From the NCBI RefSeq assembly GCF_023657595.1, contig NZ_CP098323.1, positions 4,612,001 through 4,676,000 of the forward strand: a stretch of 64,000 nt of DNA, written 5' to 3'. The DNA comes from Cytobacillus firmus. Its GTDB lineage: Bacteria > Bacillota > Bacilli > Bacillales > Cytobacillaceae. Both the position numbers and the translations under genes were made by a program. Each line of letters begins with the position of its first letter. The first letter of the stretch is position 1. The notes beneath the pieces are model-generated. The model ran no database searches and was not told where the DNA came from. It was given only the letters and a program-made list of their open reading frames with translations. Shown in pieces: positions 43,002-51,504 of the stretch.

Positions 43002-44621
43002 TTAATTCGTCAAGTAAACCTTCGTAAAGTCATCATCTTCCATTGGGTGTGCAGTGAATCCCTGGACATAGGCCGCCATTGCGATTGGCGGTGTTGTATG
43101 TGCAAGCGTCACCCATGGGGCATCTTTGTGGAAAATTTCCTGGGCCTGCTGGTAAAGCTTTGCCCGTTCGTCCTGGTCAAATGTTACACGTGCGTCCTGC
43201 AGAAGCTTCGTGAATTCTTCATTTTCATAGAACGCACGGTTGCTGGCAGGTTTCTCCGTATTCGTTGCACTCAGGTTCGGGAACAGGAAGTTATCCGGAT
43301 CGGCCATAACGCCTGTCCAGCCGTATAAGCCCATTGGATGTTCCCCGTTGCCAGACTTTTGAAGGTACGTTGCCCATTCATAGGTTACGATTTCAGCTTC
43401 GATGCCTACTTTTTTCAGATCTGACTGGATGGCTTCTGCCACCTTCATTGGCTGCGGCATATATGGTCTTGGGTTGCTCATAGCCCAAAGCTGGGTCTTG
43501 AATCCATCTGGATATCCTGCTTCTGCCAATAGTTTTTTCGCTTCTTCCACATTGAATTTGTAGTCCTCAATGCTGTCATTGTAGCCCCAAAGCACAGATG
43601 GGAATGGGTTTTTCGCCACTTCGGCATAGCCGTTATAAAACGCATCCACAATGGCCTGTTTATCAATGGCCATATTGACAGCCTGGCGGACTTTAACGTC
43701 ATCGAAAGGCGCCATTTGAGTATTAAGAACCATATAGCCGATGTTAAAACTTGGGCGCTTGACAAGACTTAAGTTTGAATCAGCTTCAATGGTCGTGGCA
43801 TCATCCGGATTCAGCCCATCAATGATATCAACTTCACCCGCTTGAAGTGCCGTAAGACGTGAGGAATTCTCCGGAATGACGCGGAAAATCAGTTCATCCA
43901 GATATGGACCTTCTCCTGCATAATTTTCATTTTTCTTTAGGACGATTTTGTCATTGGTTTTCCAGCTGACAAATTCGAACGGGCCTGTTCCCACTGGATG
44001 TTGATAGAATTTGTCACCATGCTTTTCGATCGCCGCAGGACTTGCGATTCCAAACATAGGAATAGCCAAATAGCTGATAAATGGAGCTGTCTTTTCCGTT
44101 AATTTAAACTCTACTGTTGATTCATCAACTGCTTTTACATACTCGATCTTATGGTTCGGGTCTCCTTTAAAGCCCCCGTACAAGAATGGGTAGTATGGAA
44201 AATCCCCTTTGTGGTAGGGGTTTTCAGGATCCATCCACCGATCGAAGTTGAACACGACCGCTTCCGCATTAAAATCGGTTCCATCCTGGAACTTGATGCC
44301 CTTTTTCAGTGAAATTGTCCATGTCAGTCCATCGTCAGAGACTTTGTGAGATTCCGCTAATCCCGGCTGGACTTCAAGATTTTCGTCATATACAAACAAT
44401 GTTTCAAAAATATTGCTTGTTACACGGATAGATTCACCATCCGTTACATTGATGGGATCCAGCCCAATCGCATCAGCACCGCGGGCATAAATTAGTGAAC
44501 CGCCCTCTTTTGGATCGCCGCTGCTGCCTCCGGATGCTTTTTCACCGCTGCCGGAACATGCTGAAAGCAGTAATGAAAGAATCAGTAAAATGCTTAAAAC
44601 CAGTGAAGACTTGCCTTTCAT
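43002..44621 (-). CDS. Oligopeptide/dipeptide-type ABC transporter substrate-binding lipoprotein
   Basis: This 539-residue extracytoplasmic binding lipoprotein belongs to the family 5 solute-binding proteins (OppA/DppE/NikA). The signal peptide MKGKSSLVLSILLILSLLLS ends in LSAC, giving a lipid-anchored Cys at residue 22, followed by a Gly/Ser-rich linker. Core marks are GLDPINVTDGESIRVTSNIFETL, YDENLEVQPGLAESHKVSDDG-type text and FKDGTDFNAEAVVFNFDRW-like EAV(V)FNFDR. No permease or ATPase gene is adjacent, so it is an orphan that would need a transporter encoded elsewhere. A perfect cre element lies 180 bp upstream. The ligand could be a short peptide, nickel complex or glutathione. Confidence 0.88.
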   Translation of the reverse strand: MKGKSSLVLSILLILSLLLSACSGSGEKASGGSSGDPKEGGSLIYARGADAIGLDPINVTDGESIRVTSNIFETLFVYDENLEVQPGLAESHKVSDDGLTWTISLKKGIKFQDGTDFNAEAVVFNFDRWMDPENPYHKGDFPYYPFLYGGFKGDPNHKIEYVKAVDESTVEFKLTEKTAPFISYLAIPMFGIASPAAIEKHGDKFYQHPVGTGPFEFVSWKTNDKIVLKKNENYAGEGPYLDELIFRVIPENSSRLTALQAGEVDIIDGLNPDDATTIEADSNLSLVKRPSFNIGYMVLNTQMAPFDDVKVRQAVNMAIDKQAIVDAFYNGYAEVAKNPFPSVLWGYNDSIEDYKFNVEEAKKLLAEAGYPDGFKTQLWAMSNPRPYMPQPMKVAEAIQSDLKKVGIEAEIVTYEWATYLQKSGNGEHPMGLYGWTGVMADPDNFLFPNLSATNTEKPASNRAFYENEEFTKLLQDARVTFDQDERAKLYQQAQEIFHKDAPWVTLAHTTPPIAMAAYVQGFTAHPMEDDDFTKVYLTN

Positions 44622-44800
44622 TGTTTTTCCCCCTTGTGATTTTTATGTAGATGAAAGTAAGATAAAGTCTTATTTTTAGACTTTTCATACTTTTTAATAA
44701 AAATTAGTATATATTAGATTATCGAAATATTCTACTATATTTTTAGAGTCGAAATACTTATTTTTGAAAGCTTGTTTTACCAGCTTCTTTACTATTAAGG

Positions 44801-44816
44801 TTGTAAGCGATTACAT
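44801..44816. promoter_or_regulatory. Catabolite-responsive element (cre) upstream of the binding protein gene
   Basis: TTGTAAGCGATTACAT matches the cre consensus at all positions. It is about 180 bp from the binding protein ATG, with AT-rich DNA between. Confidence 0.7.
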
Positions 44817-44856
44817 TAATTTCGTGACTTTCTAATAATTTTCTTGATAGAAACAA

Positions 44857-44960
44857 AGGCGGAAGCGCCTGATCAGCTCCGATAGGCATAACGAATCACG
44901 CAGGAAATCTCGATTTCTGGAGTGATTTGGCTTATGACTGGGCGCTGAAGCTGAATGCAG
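44857..44960. repeat. Structured intergenic element (GGCGGAAGCGCC type)
   Basis: AGGCGGAAGCGCCT opens a region that contains a long imperfect hairpin (44887-44937) and closes with GGGCGCTGAAGCTGAATGCAG. The hairpin is formed by CATAACGAATCAC against GTGATTTGGCTTATG with AGGAAATC/GATTTCT inside. Elements with this opening recur between genes in many Bacillus genomes. It lies in the 424-bp gap between the binding-protein gene and codA. Confidence 0.5.
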
Positions 44961-45007
44961 AAAATCTTTCATCAAAGTGATTCACATCGTTATAAATTCC
45001 TAAACAG

Positions 45008-45042
45008 AAAAAAACTGACCCAGTCAGTCTGAGCCAGTCATT
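45008..45042 (-). terminator. Terminator of the codBA transcript
   Basis: Read leftward, ACTGGCTCAG pairs with CTGGGTCAGT (two wobble pairs) and is followed by TTTTTTTC. It lies just after the cytosine deaminase stop. Confidence 0.75.
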
Positions 45043-45045
45043 CTA

Positions 45046-46311
45046 TCATTTATGAAAATCCACATTCATTTTTTCTTCACCAAACACCACTGATGTCTGG
45101 CTGGGTTTCGTTTCAGCAATTATTTTTCCATTTCTTATTGAATACCTGACAGCCGCCTGCCTCCTGATTGCTTCATACTCATTTTCCGCATCAAGAATAA
45201 TCAGGTTGGCCGGCTTTCCTTCTTCAATTCCATATTTCTCATCAATGTTTAAAGTTTTAGCACTGTTAGTTGTTATCAGGTCAAACGAGTTAACAATTTG
45301 CTCATACCCCATCAGCTGTGACACATGGATGCCCATATGTAGCACCTGCAGCATATTGCCGGTGCCAAGCGGATACCATGGATCGAAGATGTCGTCATGG
45401 CCGAAGCTAACATTCAGCCCTGCTTCAAGCAGCTCTTTTACTCTTGTAATTCCCCTGCGTTTCGGATACGTATCAAAGCGTCCCTGCAGATGGATGTTTA
45501 CGAGCGGGTTTGCGACAAAGTTAATGTTTGATAGCTTTAACAGTCTGAACAGCTTGTAGGTATAAGCATCATTGTAAGATCCCATTGCCGTTGTATGGCT
45601 GGCTGTTACCCGGCTGCCCAATCCGCGTTCATAGGCTTCCGCTGCCACCACTTCCACAAAGCGCGACTGTTCATCATCGATTTCATCGCAGTGGATATCG
45701 ACAAGGCGGTCATATTTTTCTGCAAGATCAAAGGCCGTTTTCATTGAAGCCACGCCGTACTCCCTTGTGAACTCGAAATGAGGAATGCCTCCTACCACAT
45801 CAGCGCCCATTTTCAGCGCTTCCTCCATGAGTTCAGCGCCGCTTGGATACGAATTTATTCCCTCCTGCGGGAAAGCTACCAGCTGGAGGTCCACATAGTC
45901 AGCCATTTCTTCTTTTACTTCCAGCAGGGCTTTTAAAGCAGTCAGACTGGGGTCTGTTACATCCACATGTGTACGGACATGCTGGATTCCCTGTGCAATT
46001 TGCCATTTGAGTGCCGTTTTCGCCCTTGTTTTCACATCTTCATGTGTCAGGGTTTCTTTTCTTTGTGCCCATCTTTGAATGCCTTCGAATAATGTTCCGC
46101 TCTGGTTCCATTCCGGTTCTCCTGCTGTCAGGGTTGTATCCAGGTGAATATGGGGTTCGATGAAGGGTTCCGAAACCAGGGATCCGGCAGCGTCCAGAAT
46201 TTCCTGGCCGGCATCCGCTTCCCCTTGTGTCAGGCTGTGAATCTTTCCATCTTGTATCGTTATATTCCATAAGCCTTCCCGGCCTCTCAGTTTCGCGTTT
46301 TTAATAATCAC
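45046..46311 (-). CDS. codA: Cytosine deaminase
   Basis: This 421-residue amidohydrolase-superfamily enzyme hydrolyses cytosine to uracil and ammonia, a pyrimidine salvage step. Its metal-site and family signatures are [19 protein letters not shown] (His-x-His), [58 protein letters not shown] and [25 protein letters not shown], matching E. coli CodA. It follows codB with an 11-bp overlap, so translation is coupled. The transcript begins at a PyrR-regulated leader, which makes a pyrimidine role near certain. It ends at a terminator. Confidence 0.95.
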   Translation of the reverse strand: MIIKNAKLRGREGLWNITIQDGKIHSLTQGEADAGQEILDAAGSLVSEPFIEPHIHLDTTLTAGEPEWNQSGTLFEGIQRWAQRKETLTHEDVKTRAKTALKWQIAQGIQHVRTHVDVTDPSLTALKALLEVKEEMADYVDLQLVAFPQEGINSYPSGAELMEEALKMGADVVGGIPHFEFTREYGVASMKTAFDLAEKYDRLVDIHCDEIDDEQSRFVEVVAAEAYERGLGSRVTASHTTAMGSYNDAYTYKLFRLLKLSNINFVANPLVNIHLQGRFDTYPKRRGITRVKELLEAGLNVSFGHDDIFDPWYPLGTGNMLQVLHMGIHVSQLMGYEQIVNSFDLITTNSAKTLNIDEKYGIEEGKPANLIILDAENEYEAIRRQAAVRYSIRNGKIIAETKPSQTSVVFGEEKMNVDFHK

Positions 46312-47569
46312 TTCTTAGTTCCCCTTCCTGAACTGTATTTCTGCCTTGTAATGAAGCAGCCAACTTTGATGCCAGGACAAATGTGATTGCTGAACCTAAC
46401 AGCGAGTTGACTGGCGGGATCCCCGGCACGAAATTTGCAGCGGCTACACCGGCTGCCCAGGCAAGAATCGCGATCCAGTTTACAGCCTTAAACTTCATAT
46501 CTGCAAACTTCTTATATTCTCCGCGATTTACGATAAAGTAATCTGCCAGGATGATAGCTCCGATGGATGGCAGCGTCGATCCGAGAATCGTCAGGAACCC
46601 GACAAAGTTGTTGTACAGCCACATGGCCGCAATCGTTCCGACAATCCCGTTGAAGATGACAACCTTTCCTTTTCGGATTTTCAAAATGCTCGCAAATCCT
46701 AAGCCTGATGCATATAGAGCGTTATCGTTCGTTGTCCAGATGTTTAAACCAAGAACCAGAATCGCCGGGAAAATCAGCTTTTGGATGAACATGACTTCTG
46801 AAATATCCGATTGCCCTGTTGCGATTGCACCAATTGCACCGAACAGGAACATGATCGAGTTTCCGATGAAGAAGGCGATGACGGTTGATACTACCGCTGA
46901 ACGCTTTGTATTTGAGAAACGTGCAAAGTCCGGAGTCAGCGTGCCCGCACTGATAAACGAGCCGACGCAAATTGTTAAAGCCGCAGCCAGACTAATGGCC
47001 TCTGTTGGCTGATATTGCATAAGCCCTTCCAGGCCGCCTGCTGTTTCTGTTGCTTTAAAAACGGAGAAGCTTCCCAGAACAGTGATTAAAGGTACTGCTA
47101 TGAAGCTTAAGATTGCCAGTGCCTTCATACCAAAGAAGGCTGTGCCTGTCATCAGGAGACCTGCCACCGCAATCAGAAGATACGCATCAATTCCTGTTAC
47201 CTTCTGAACCGGCAGCGCAAACATCGCTACTCCAACTCCGAACCAGCCCACCTGAGTGGCAGCCAGCAGGAAGGATGATAGATAGGATCCTTTTTCACCG
47301 AAAGCATAGCGGGTGAGCAGGTGCGTTGATAGGCCTGTCTTTGCCGCGATATAGGCAAGTGCCCCTGTGTAAGCACCTAAAATCAAGTTGCCTGCCAGAA
47401 CGATTCCGATAAACTGAATGAACGTTAATCCTGTTCCAAGCGTTCCTCCTGACCACATGCTGGCCGAGAAGAAGGTCAGGCCGAGCATCACCACAAGCAT
47501 TTTCCAAAAACCATTGCGATGACCTTGAGGTACCGCTTCTAACGAAAAATCCAAATCTACTTTTTTCAT
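46301..47569 (-). CDS. codB: Cytosine permease
   Basis: This 422-residue membrane transporter belongs to the nucleobase-cation symporter-1 (CodB) family and imports cytosine. It has about twelve hydrophobic segments, with the family marks GRWAGMVLLGQ-equivalent [57 protein letters not shown] and [23 protein letters not shown]. The first ATG lies behind AATTGGAGGAATTGG. It is the first gene of the codBA operon. Its leader holds a PyrR-type binding loop and a terminator, so expression should fall when uridine nucleotides are plentiful. Confidence 0.94.
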   Translation of the reverse strand: MKKVDLDFSLEAVPQGHRNGFWKMLVVMLGLTFFSASMWSGGTLGTGLTFIQFIGIVLAGNLILGAYTGALAYIAAKTGLSTHLLTRYAFGEKGSYLSSFLLAATQVGWFGVGVAMFALPVQKVTGIDAYLLIAVAGLLMTGTAFFGMKALAILSFIAVPLITVLGSFSVFKATETAGGLEGLMQYQPTEAISLAAALTICVGSFISAGTLTPDFARFSNTKRSAVVSTVIAFFIGNSIMFLFGAIGAIATGQSDISEVMFIQKLIFPAILVLGLNIWTTNDNALYASGLGFASILKIRKGKVVIFNGIVGTIAAMWLYNNFVGFLTILGSTLPSIGAIILADYFIVNRGEYKKFADMKFKAVNWIAILAWAAGVAAANFVPGIPPVNSLLGSAITFVLASKLAASLQGRNTVQEGELRSDY

Positions 47570-47782
47570 ACCAATTCCTCCAATCGTTTTTTGAACTGGT
47601 ACCGAAGGATCTTCGATAGTAAGTGGGTGGAAAAAGAAAAAGGCTTCTCGCCGTTTTCCGACAAGAAGCCTTTTTCCTGTATGAAGAACCCTTGGGCAGG
47701 ATACACCTCACCCATTGGTCATCATACTTCCGCTGTCCTTGTCAGCCTCACGGGACTGAATTAAAGGTACCAGTATTTAATT
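47570..47782 (-). promoter_or_regulatory. PyrR-regulated attenuator leader of codBA
   Basis: On the minus strand the leader contains a PyrR-type anti-antiterminator, read TTCAGTCCCGTGAGGCTGAC then AAGGA, at 47731-47763. It resembles the B. subtilis pyr loops (AGUCC..GAGAGGCU..AAGG) and is followed by a strong terminator. ACTGGTACC/GGTACCAGT form a 9-bp inverted pair at 47766-47774 and 47595-47603 that could close the whole leader. Confidence 0.8.
47633..47686 (-). terminator. Attenuator terminator of codBA
   Basis: A long stem AAAAAGGCTTCTTGTCGG / CGGCGAGAAGCCTTTTT around AAAA is followed leftward by CTTTTTCC. It lies between the PyrR loop and the codB ATG. Confidence 0.92.
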
Positions 47783-47789
47783 GTCTATT

Positions 47790-47818
47790 ATTATTTCAGA
47801 AAATACCAGCAGTGTCAA
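47790..47818 (-). promoter_or_regulatory. Sigma-A promoter of codBA
   Basis: TTGACA, 17 bases, AATAAT on the minus strand. Transcription would start near 47782, giving a leader of about 210 bases. Confidence 0.8.
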
Positions 47819-47906
47819 GGTGGTAAATTTTAGGATGCTGTGTAGCAGGTTGCGAACCCTGTTGTCACTGCCCGATATTCTGCGATCGAAAATAGCCCTT
47901 ATTAGG

Positions 47907-48263
47907 CTATTTCAATATCCAGGCCCACGCTTCTTCAAGCTGATGGCCTTCAAAATATTCGACTGTAATTCCAGGCAGGTAGTTCGTGAGCTTTGATACA
48001 GTGCCAATCCAGTCTTTATCACTGACAACAGCGAATTTATTAAACTGCTTCCACCTTTTTATATCAAATTCCATTCCTTCCGTTGCTCCCTGGAAAGTTG
48101 TTCCGTCTACATCCGTCATAATGGCCAGGATATTGAATTTCTGGTCATCTTTAAAATTTTCTCTTACGTATTGATCCAGCTTTTCGGCATCTTCCTTTGT
48201 TGCATTGCCATTGAATGCGAGGGCGATGGTAGAGGGAGAGCGGGATTCTATGAATTGAAGCAT
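47907..48263 (-). CDS. SpoIIAA-like/STAS-SEC14 domain protein
   Basis: This 118-residue soluble protein is of the SpoIIAA-like (DUF3478/SEC14-STAS) family, which is frequent in Bacillaceae and Bacteroidetes and has no known function. It starts at 48263, behind GGAGGTAACC, not at the frame's first codon 48278. The sequence MLQFIESRSPSTIALAFNGNATKEDAEKLDQYVREN is followed by ILAIMTDVDGTTFQGATEGMEFDIKRWKQF and VVSDKDWIGTVSKLTNYLPGITVEYFEGHQLEEAWAWI, the standard pattern. It seems monocistronic: a stem of AAATAGCC/GGCTATTT overlaps its stop codon and could end it. Confidence 0.85.
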   Translation of the reverse strand: MLQFIESRSPSTIALAFNGNATKEDAEKLDQYVRENFKDDQKFNILAIMTDVDGTTFQGATEGMEFDIKRWKQFNKFAVVSDKDWIGTVSKLTNYLPGITVEYFEGHQLEEAWAWILK

Positions 48264-48358
48264 AAAGGTTACCTCCAAGTGGTTTTATTGAGGTAATTTC
48301 CCGATTAAGCGGGCTGCGAAACTAGCTGTGGGGAGTTTTTTATTGGAAATGGAGTGTG

Positions 48359-48927
48359 CTATTTGCAGGTTTGGATTCTATTTGCAAGTTTAGCGCTACT
48401 ATTTGCAGAATCAAATACTCTATTTGCAAGTTTGCGATTCTATTTGCAGAATGAAGAACCTATTTGCAAGTTGGCAATCCTATCTGCAGAATGAAAAACT
48501 CTATTTGCAAGTTTGCGATTCTATTTGCAGAATGAAGAACTCTATTTGCAAGTTTGCGATTCTATTTGCAGAATCAAATATTCTATTTGCAAGTTTGCGA
48601 TTCTATTTGCAGAATCAAATACTCTATTTGCAAGTTTGCGATTCTATTTGCAGAATCAAATACTCTATTTGCAAGTTTGCGATTCTATTTGCAGAATGAA
48701 GAACCTATTTGCAAGTTGGCAATCCTATCTGCAGAATGAAAAACTCTATTTGCAAGTTTGCGATTCTATTTGCAGAATCAAATACTCTATTTGCAAGTTT
48801 GCGATTCTATTTGCAGAATGAAGAACCTATTTGCAAGTTTGCAATCCTATCTGCAGAATGAAAAACTCTATTTGCAAGTTTGCGATTCTATTCGCAGAAT
48901 CAAATACTCTATTTGCAGCGTTCACAA
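48359..48927 (+). repeat. CTATTTGCA array V (28 near-identical units)
   Basis: Twenty-eight copies of CTATTTGCA or CTATCTGCA are read on the plus strand, with start distances of 20 or 21 bp without a break. Two alternating units, ending in AGTTTGCGATT and in GAATCAAATA or GAATGAAGAAC, form a composite period of 41 bp. The last unit is followed after six bases by GTTCACAATTC at 48920. The array fills the 713-bp gap between the SpoIIAA-like gene and the desaturase terminator. Four overlapping frames here are repeat translations. Confidence 0.92.
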
Positions 48928-48942
48928 TTCGGTTCTTTTCCA

Positions 48943-48973
48943 ACAAAAATAGAACCAGCAAAGCCGGTTCTAT
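48943..48973 (-). terminator. Terminator of the acyl-ACP desaturase gene
   Basis: ATAGAACCAGC and GCCGGTTCTAT form an 11-bp stem with one wobble. Leftward it continues into TTTTTG. It touches array V. Confidence 0.85.
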
Positions 48974-48976
48974 AAA

Positions 48977-49867
48977 TTATTTCTTGCTGTAAAATCGATC
49001 CCGAACCTTTTTGAGGCGGGCATGATAGTTTAGGATATCGAGTCTTGCTTTCTCTGCTTCAGGTGCGATCGGCCGAAGCTTTTCAATTTCCCAATAGTCT
49101 ATAATGACATCGAGAACCTGATCAAAGTATTCCAGCGGGCCGTAGTTGGCTTCTTTTGCAATGATAGCCATCCGGTTTTCAAAATCCGGCATGACAGCAC
49201 CCGGCATTTTAAAGTTCATGATGACGTTCGCGAGGTAGTAGCAATAGTTAGGTTCTAATTGCAGGTGATGTTTTATAACGTCCCTGTAAAAAGTATAATG
49301 CAGGGTCTCATCCTTGGCCAAACGCCTCAGCAAGGTGGACAAATCCTTATCATGTGGACCCGCTACCTTCGCTACATTATAGTAGAACACCATGGTGGCC
49401 AGCTCCTGCATGGAGGTATAGACCATTGTTTCAAATGGGGTATGGAAATCAGGATTCCAGCCGTTTTCCACTGTCTGCTTATGCAGCTGGTGAAGCCTGC
49501 CCGGATGGACATTACGCGTGATTAAGAGATAGGTTTCAAGCAGATTGGAGTGCTGATCTTCTTCCGCTGTCCAGGTATGCACAAATTCCTTAATAACACT
49601 CAATGACCCTTTAAAGGTCTGGTCTAAATAAGAGGTGAACCATGGGAGATTCACTTCTGTCAGGAGAGCTGTCTCCACAGCCGTAATGACGGACTCCGGA
49701 AGCGTCACCTGGCTTTCATCCCATGGTACACGCCGGAAATCCTGCGCTTTATCCCAAGGAAGAAATTCGTGATAGCCCCAATCTATTTTTTCAGCCCGCT
49801 TTTTGTGCTCCTCATACAATTCCCTTACCTTCGGCTCCAAACGAAAATCGAGATGATTTGTTAACAA
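48977..49867 (-). CDS. Soluble diiron acyl-ACP desaturase
   Basis: This 296-residue soluble desaturase is of the fatty acid desaturase type 2 family, which inserts a double bond into acyl chains on acyl carrier protein with a diiron centre. Iron ligands are visible in TAEEDQHSNLLETYLL (EExxH) and in AKDETLHYTFYRDVI (DExxH), with a further Glu in VETALLTEVNLPWFTSYL. It is shorter than plant enzymes (about 360) and close in style to DesA1/DesA2 of mycobacteria. Most bacilli use membrane desaturases, so a soluble one is less usual. It is monocistronic, with TAACTA-rich DNA upstream that may hold a fatty-acid regulator site. Confidence 0.88.
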   Translation of the reverse strand: MLTNHLDFRLEPKVRELYEEHKKRAEKIDWGYHEFLPWDKAQDFRRVPWDESQVTLPESVITAVETALLTEVNLPWFTSYLDQTFKGSLSVIKEFVHTWTAEEDQHSNLLETYLLITRNVHPGRLHQLHKQTVENGWNPDFHTPFETMVYTSMQELATMVFYYNVAKVAGPHDKDLSTLLRRLAKDETLHYTFYRDVIKHHLQLEPNYCYYLANVIMNFKMPGAVMPDFENRMAIIAKEANYGPLEYFDQVLDVIIDYWEIEKLRPIAPEAEKARLDILNYHARLKKVRDRFYSKK

Positions 49868-49888
49868 GTGTAGACCTCCATCGCTATT

Positions 49889-49946
49889 TTATAGCTAACT
49901 ATTATGACCTGTTACTAATTTAACTATATCACATTTCTGCGTTAAC
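49889..49946. promoter_or_regulatory. TAACTA-repeat region upstream of the desaturase gene
   Basis: Copies of TAACTA or its complement lie at 49894, 49919 and 49931-49943 (GTTAACTAACTAAC). A TetR-type repressor of fatty-acid genes could bind here. The remaining 305-bp gap to the next gene holds only that gene's terminator. Confidence 0.3.
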
Positions 49947-50091
49947 TAACTAACATAAAAGTCGAATTTTCGGGAAATTAGGACTTTTATAGCTCGTTTT
50001 CTTATTTAGATCAATAGTTTTGAACATTTTTCCATCGTACATATCTGTAAAAACTGATTTTCTTCTCCCGGTTTGAAAAGTTAAACAAACC

Positions 50092-50125
50092 AAAAAACCC
50101 AGCTGAATAATCAGCCAGGCTTTTT
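50092..50125 (-). terminator. Terminator of the amidohydrolase operon
   Basis: AAGCCTGGCTGA and TCAGCTGGGTTT form a stem around TTAT, then TTTTTGG leftward. It ends the operon whose last gene is the regulator at 50173. Confidence 0.82.
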
Positions 50126-50172
50126 GAAATGTTTGATGAAACTTTTGTTCAAACATATTAAGCTCCAGTTTT

Positions 50173-51483
50173 TCAAAACTTCAACTCATAAACCTTCCGC
50201 GGCCGCCCGCGCTGTCCAGGCTGTTCTTCACCCGTCACTTTGGCAAGCCCCAGCCGCTCGAGCTCCGCCATAATCCTTCTTGAGTTGCGTTCGGTGTTCT
50301 TCAGCCACCTTGAGACTTCCTGTGCAGTGACAATCTTTTTTTGATAGTGCCTTGAAAGGTATTCGATTTTGGATACGATTGCCGGATTGATTTTGGCGCC
50401 TTTAAAGCGTTCTTCCCATTCCTCTCCCCAGATGCGCTGCTGGTAGGAAATTGCCTCTTCGCCGCTTTCGGAAAGGTGTTCCTTAATTTCCTTGTTTTCA
50501 TCGACACTAATCACAGGAGAAGCTTTCTGGTCACGCGCATATTGGAGGGCGAGCCTCACATTCTGCTCTGCATCATAAGCTGTCAGCCCGTACCCCACAC
50601 CGATTCTGACCTTCAGCTTGCTGTGGATTTTCGCTTCTTCTATAAGAGAGTACATGGACGCTTCCTGAAAGTGCATATCCATCTCGCCCCGGGTTGTATA
50701 AATAAAGAATAGACCATCCCCGATCTGCACAAAGGAGCCTTGCACTTTTTCGGCATAGTCAAGCATGACCTGCTTGATTTCCAGCTCATGCCGCTTCATT
50801 TCATAGGTAAAATGCTGCTCTTCGAGTGAGCTTGGAGAGTGAACGACTTCCATTCCCATAATCGCTATCTGGGAGCGTTTATACCAGTTGGATTGGCCTC
50901 TTTCCCTTAAGTAGCGGAGCACAAGTTTGATCGCGACAGGTGACGGAACCACCCGGTAGCATGGGATTCCCTGCTCCCTCAGTCGGTCATGAACCTCCTG
51001 GACACATGTCAATGCGACCTCCGTTTTTCCTTTCTCATAAAGCTCCTTATGAAAAAGGATGATTTCCTCTGCCGGTTCGTATTCATTGTAAGAAAATGTG
51101 TGGATGTTCAAATCTCCTAAAAAATATGTATTCTTAAGTATATCCAGCTCGGACTCCTGAATGGTGTCCAAGCTTGCCTGCTGAAATCCGCCTTCCCTGA
51201 GATGCGCTTCAAGGAGTGTTCCCAGCAGGCTGGAGCCATATAGAGGGGGATAATGGGCATTTTCTTCCCCGATCAGCCCTTTTGAACGCGCGTAAAAATA
51301 AGGGGCCTGTCCGGAGAAAAACCATAAATCAATTTCCGTTTTATGTTCCCTGATTATCTTTTCCGTTTCTTTTGTTTCCTTATAAATGTATGGAATCATC
51401 TCAAGCTCGCTGTATTCACGCGACAAGGCAAGAATGTGTCCAACGGAGTCTCCCGGTCCCACTACCCCAACGCGAATTTTCAT
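50173..51483 (-). CDS. Transcriptional regulator with PrpR-N-like, cyclase-like and winged-helix regions
   Basis: This 436-residue protein, probably the operon's regulator, has three parts. An N-terminal half (about 1-190) begins RVGVVGPGDSVGHILALSRE and looks like a sensor of small molecules, resembling the PrpR-N type. A middle part (about 205-330) reads IAIMGMEVVHSPSSLEEQHF, FVQIGDGLFFIYTTRG and VRIGVGYGLTAYDAEQNVRLALQYARDQ, like a degenerate nucleotide-cyclase or GGDEF fold. The C-terminal 80 residues hold an HTH (VTAQEVSRWLKNTERNSRRIMAELERLGL) and a basic tail GQRGRPRKVYELKF. I do not recognise the full family. It is the last gene, 21 bp after the M20 hydrolase. The middle domain may bind GTP or a related nucleotide. 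Confidence 0.6.
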   Translation of the reverse strand: MKIRVGVVGPGDSVGHILALSREYSELEMIPYIYKETKETEKIIREHKTEIDLWFFSGQAPYFYARSKGLIGEENAHYPPLYGSSLLGTLLEAHLREGGFQQASLDTIQESELDILKNTYFLGDLNIHTFSYNEYEPAEEIILFHKELYEKGKTEVALTCVQEVHDRLREQGIPCYRVVPSPVAIKLVLRYLRERGQSNWYKRSQIAIMGMEVVHSPSSLEEQHFTYEMKRHELEIKQVMLDYAEKVQGSFVQIGDGLFFIYTTRGEMDMHFQEASMYSLIEEAKIHSKLKVRIGVGYGLTAYDAEQNVRLALQYARDQKASPVISVDENKEIKEHLSESGEEAISYQQRIWGEEWEERFKGAKINPAIVSKIEYLSRHYQKKIVTAQEVSRWLKNTERNSRRIMAELERLGLAKVTGEEQPGQRGRPRKVYELKF

Positions 51484-51504
51484 TCTTTTCCACCTGCTTC
51501 TTCT

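Noticed and set aside
48403..48952. Four overlapping plus-strand open frames of about 60-100 codons
   Set aside because: They translate CTATTTGCA repeats in several frames (FYLQ/SICR-like peptides), have no ribosome sites and arise because the 41-bp period keeps frames open.
49950..50156. Minus-strand frame of 68 codons between the regulator and desaturase genes
   Set aside because: It runs through the terminator hairpin of the amidohydrolase operon and has no ribosome site.
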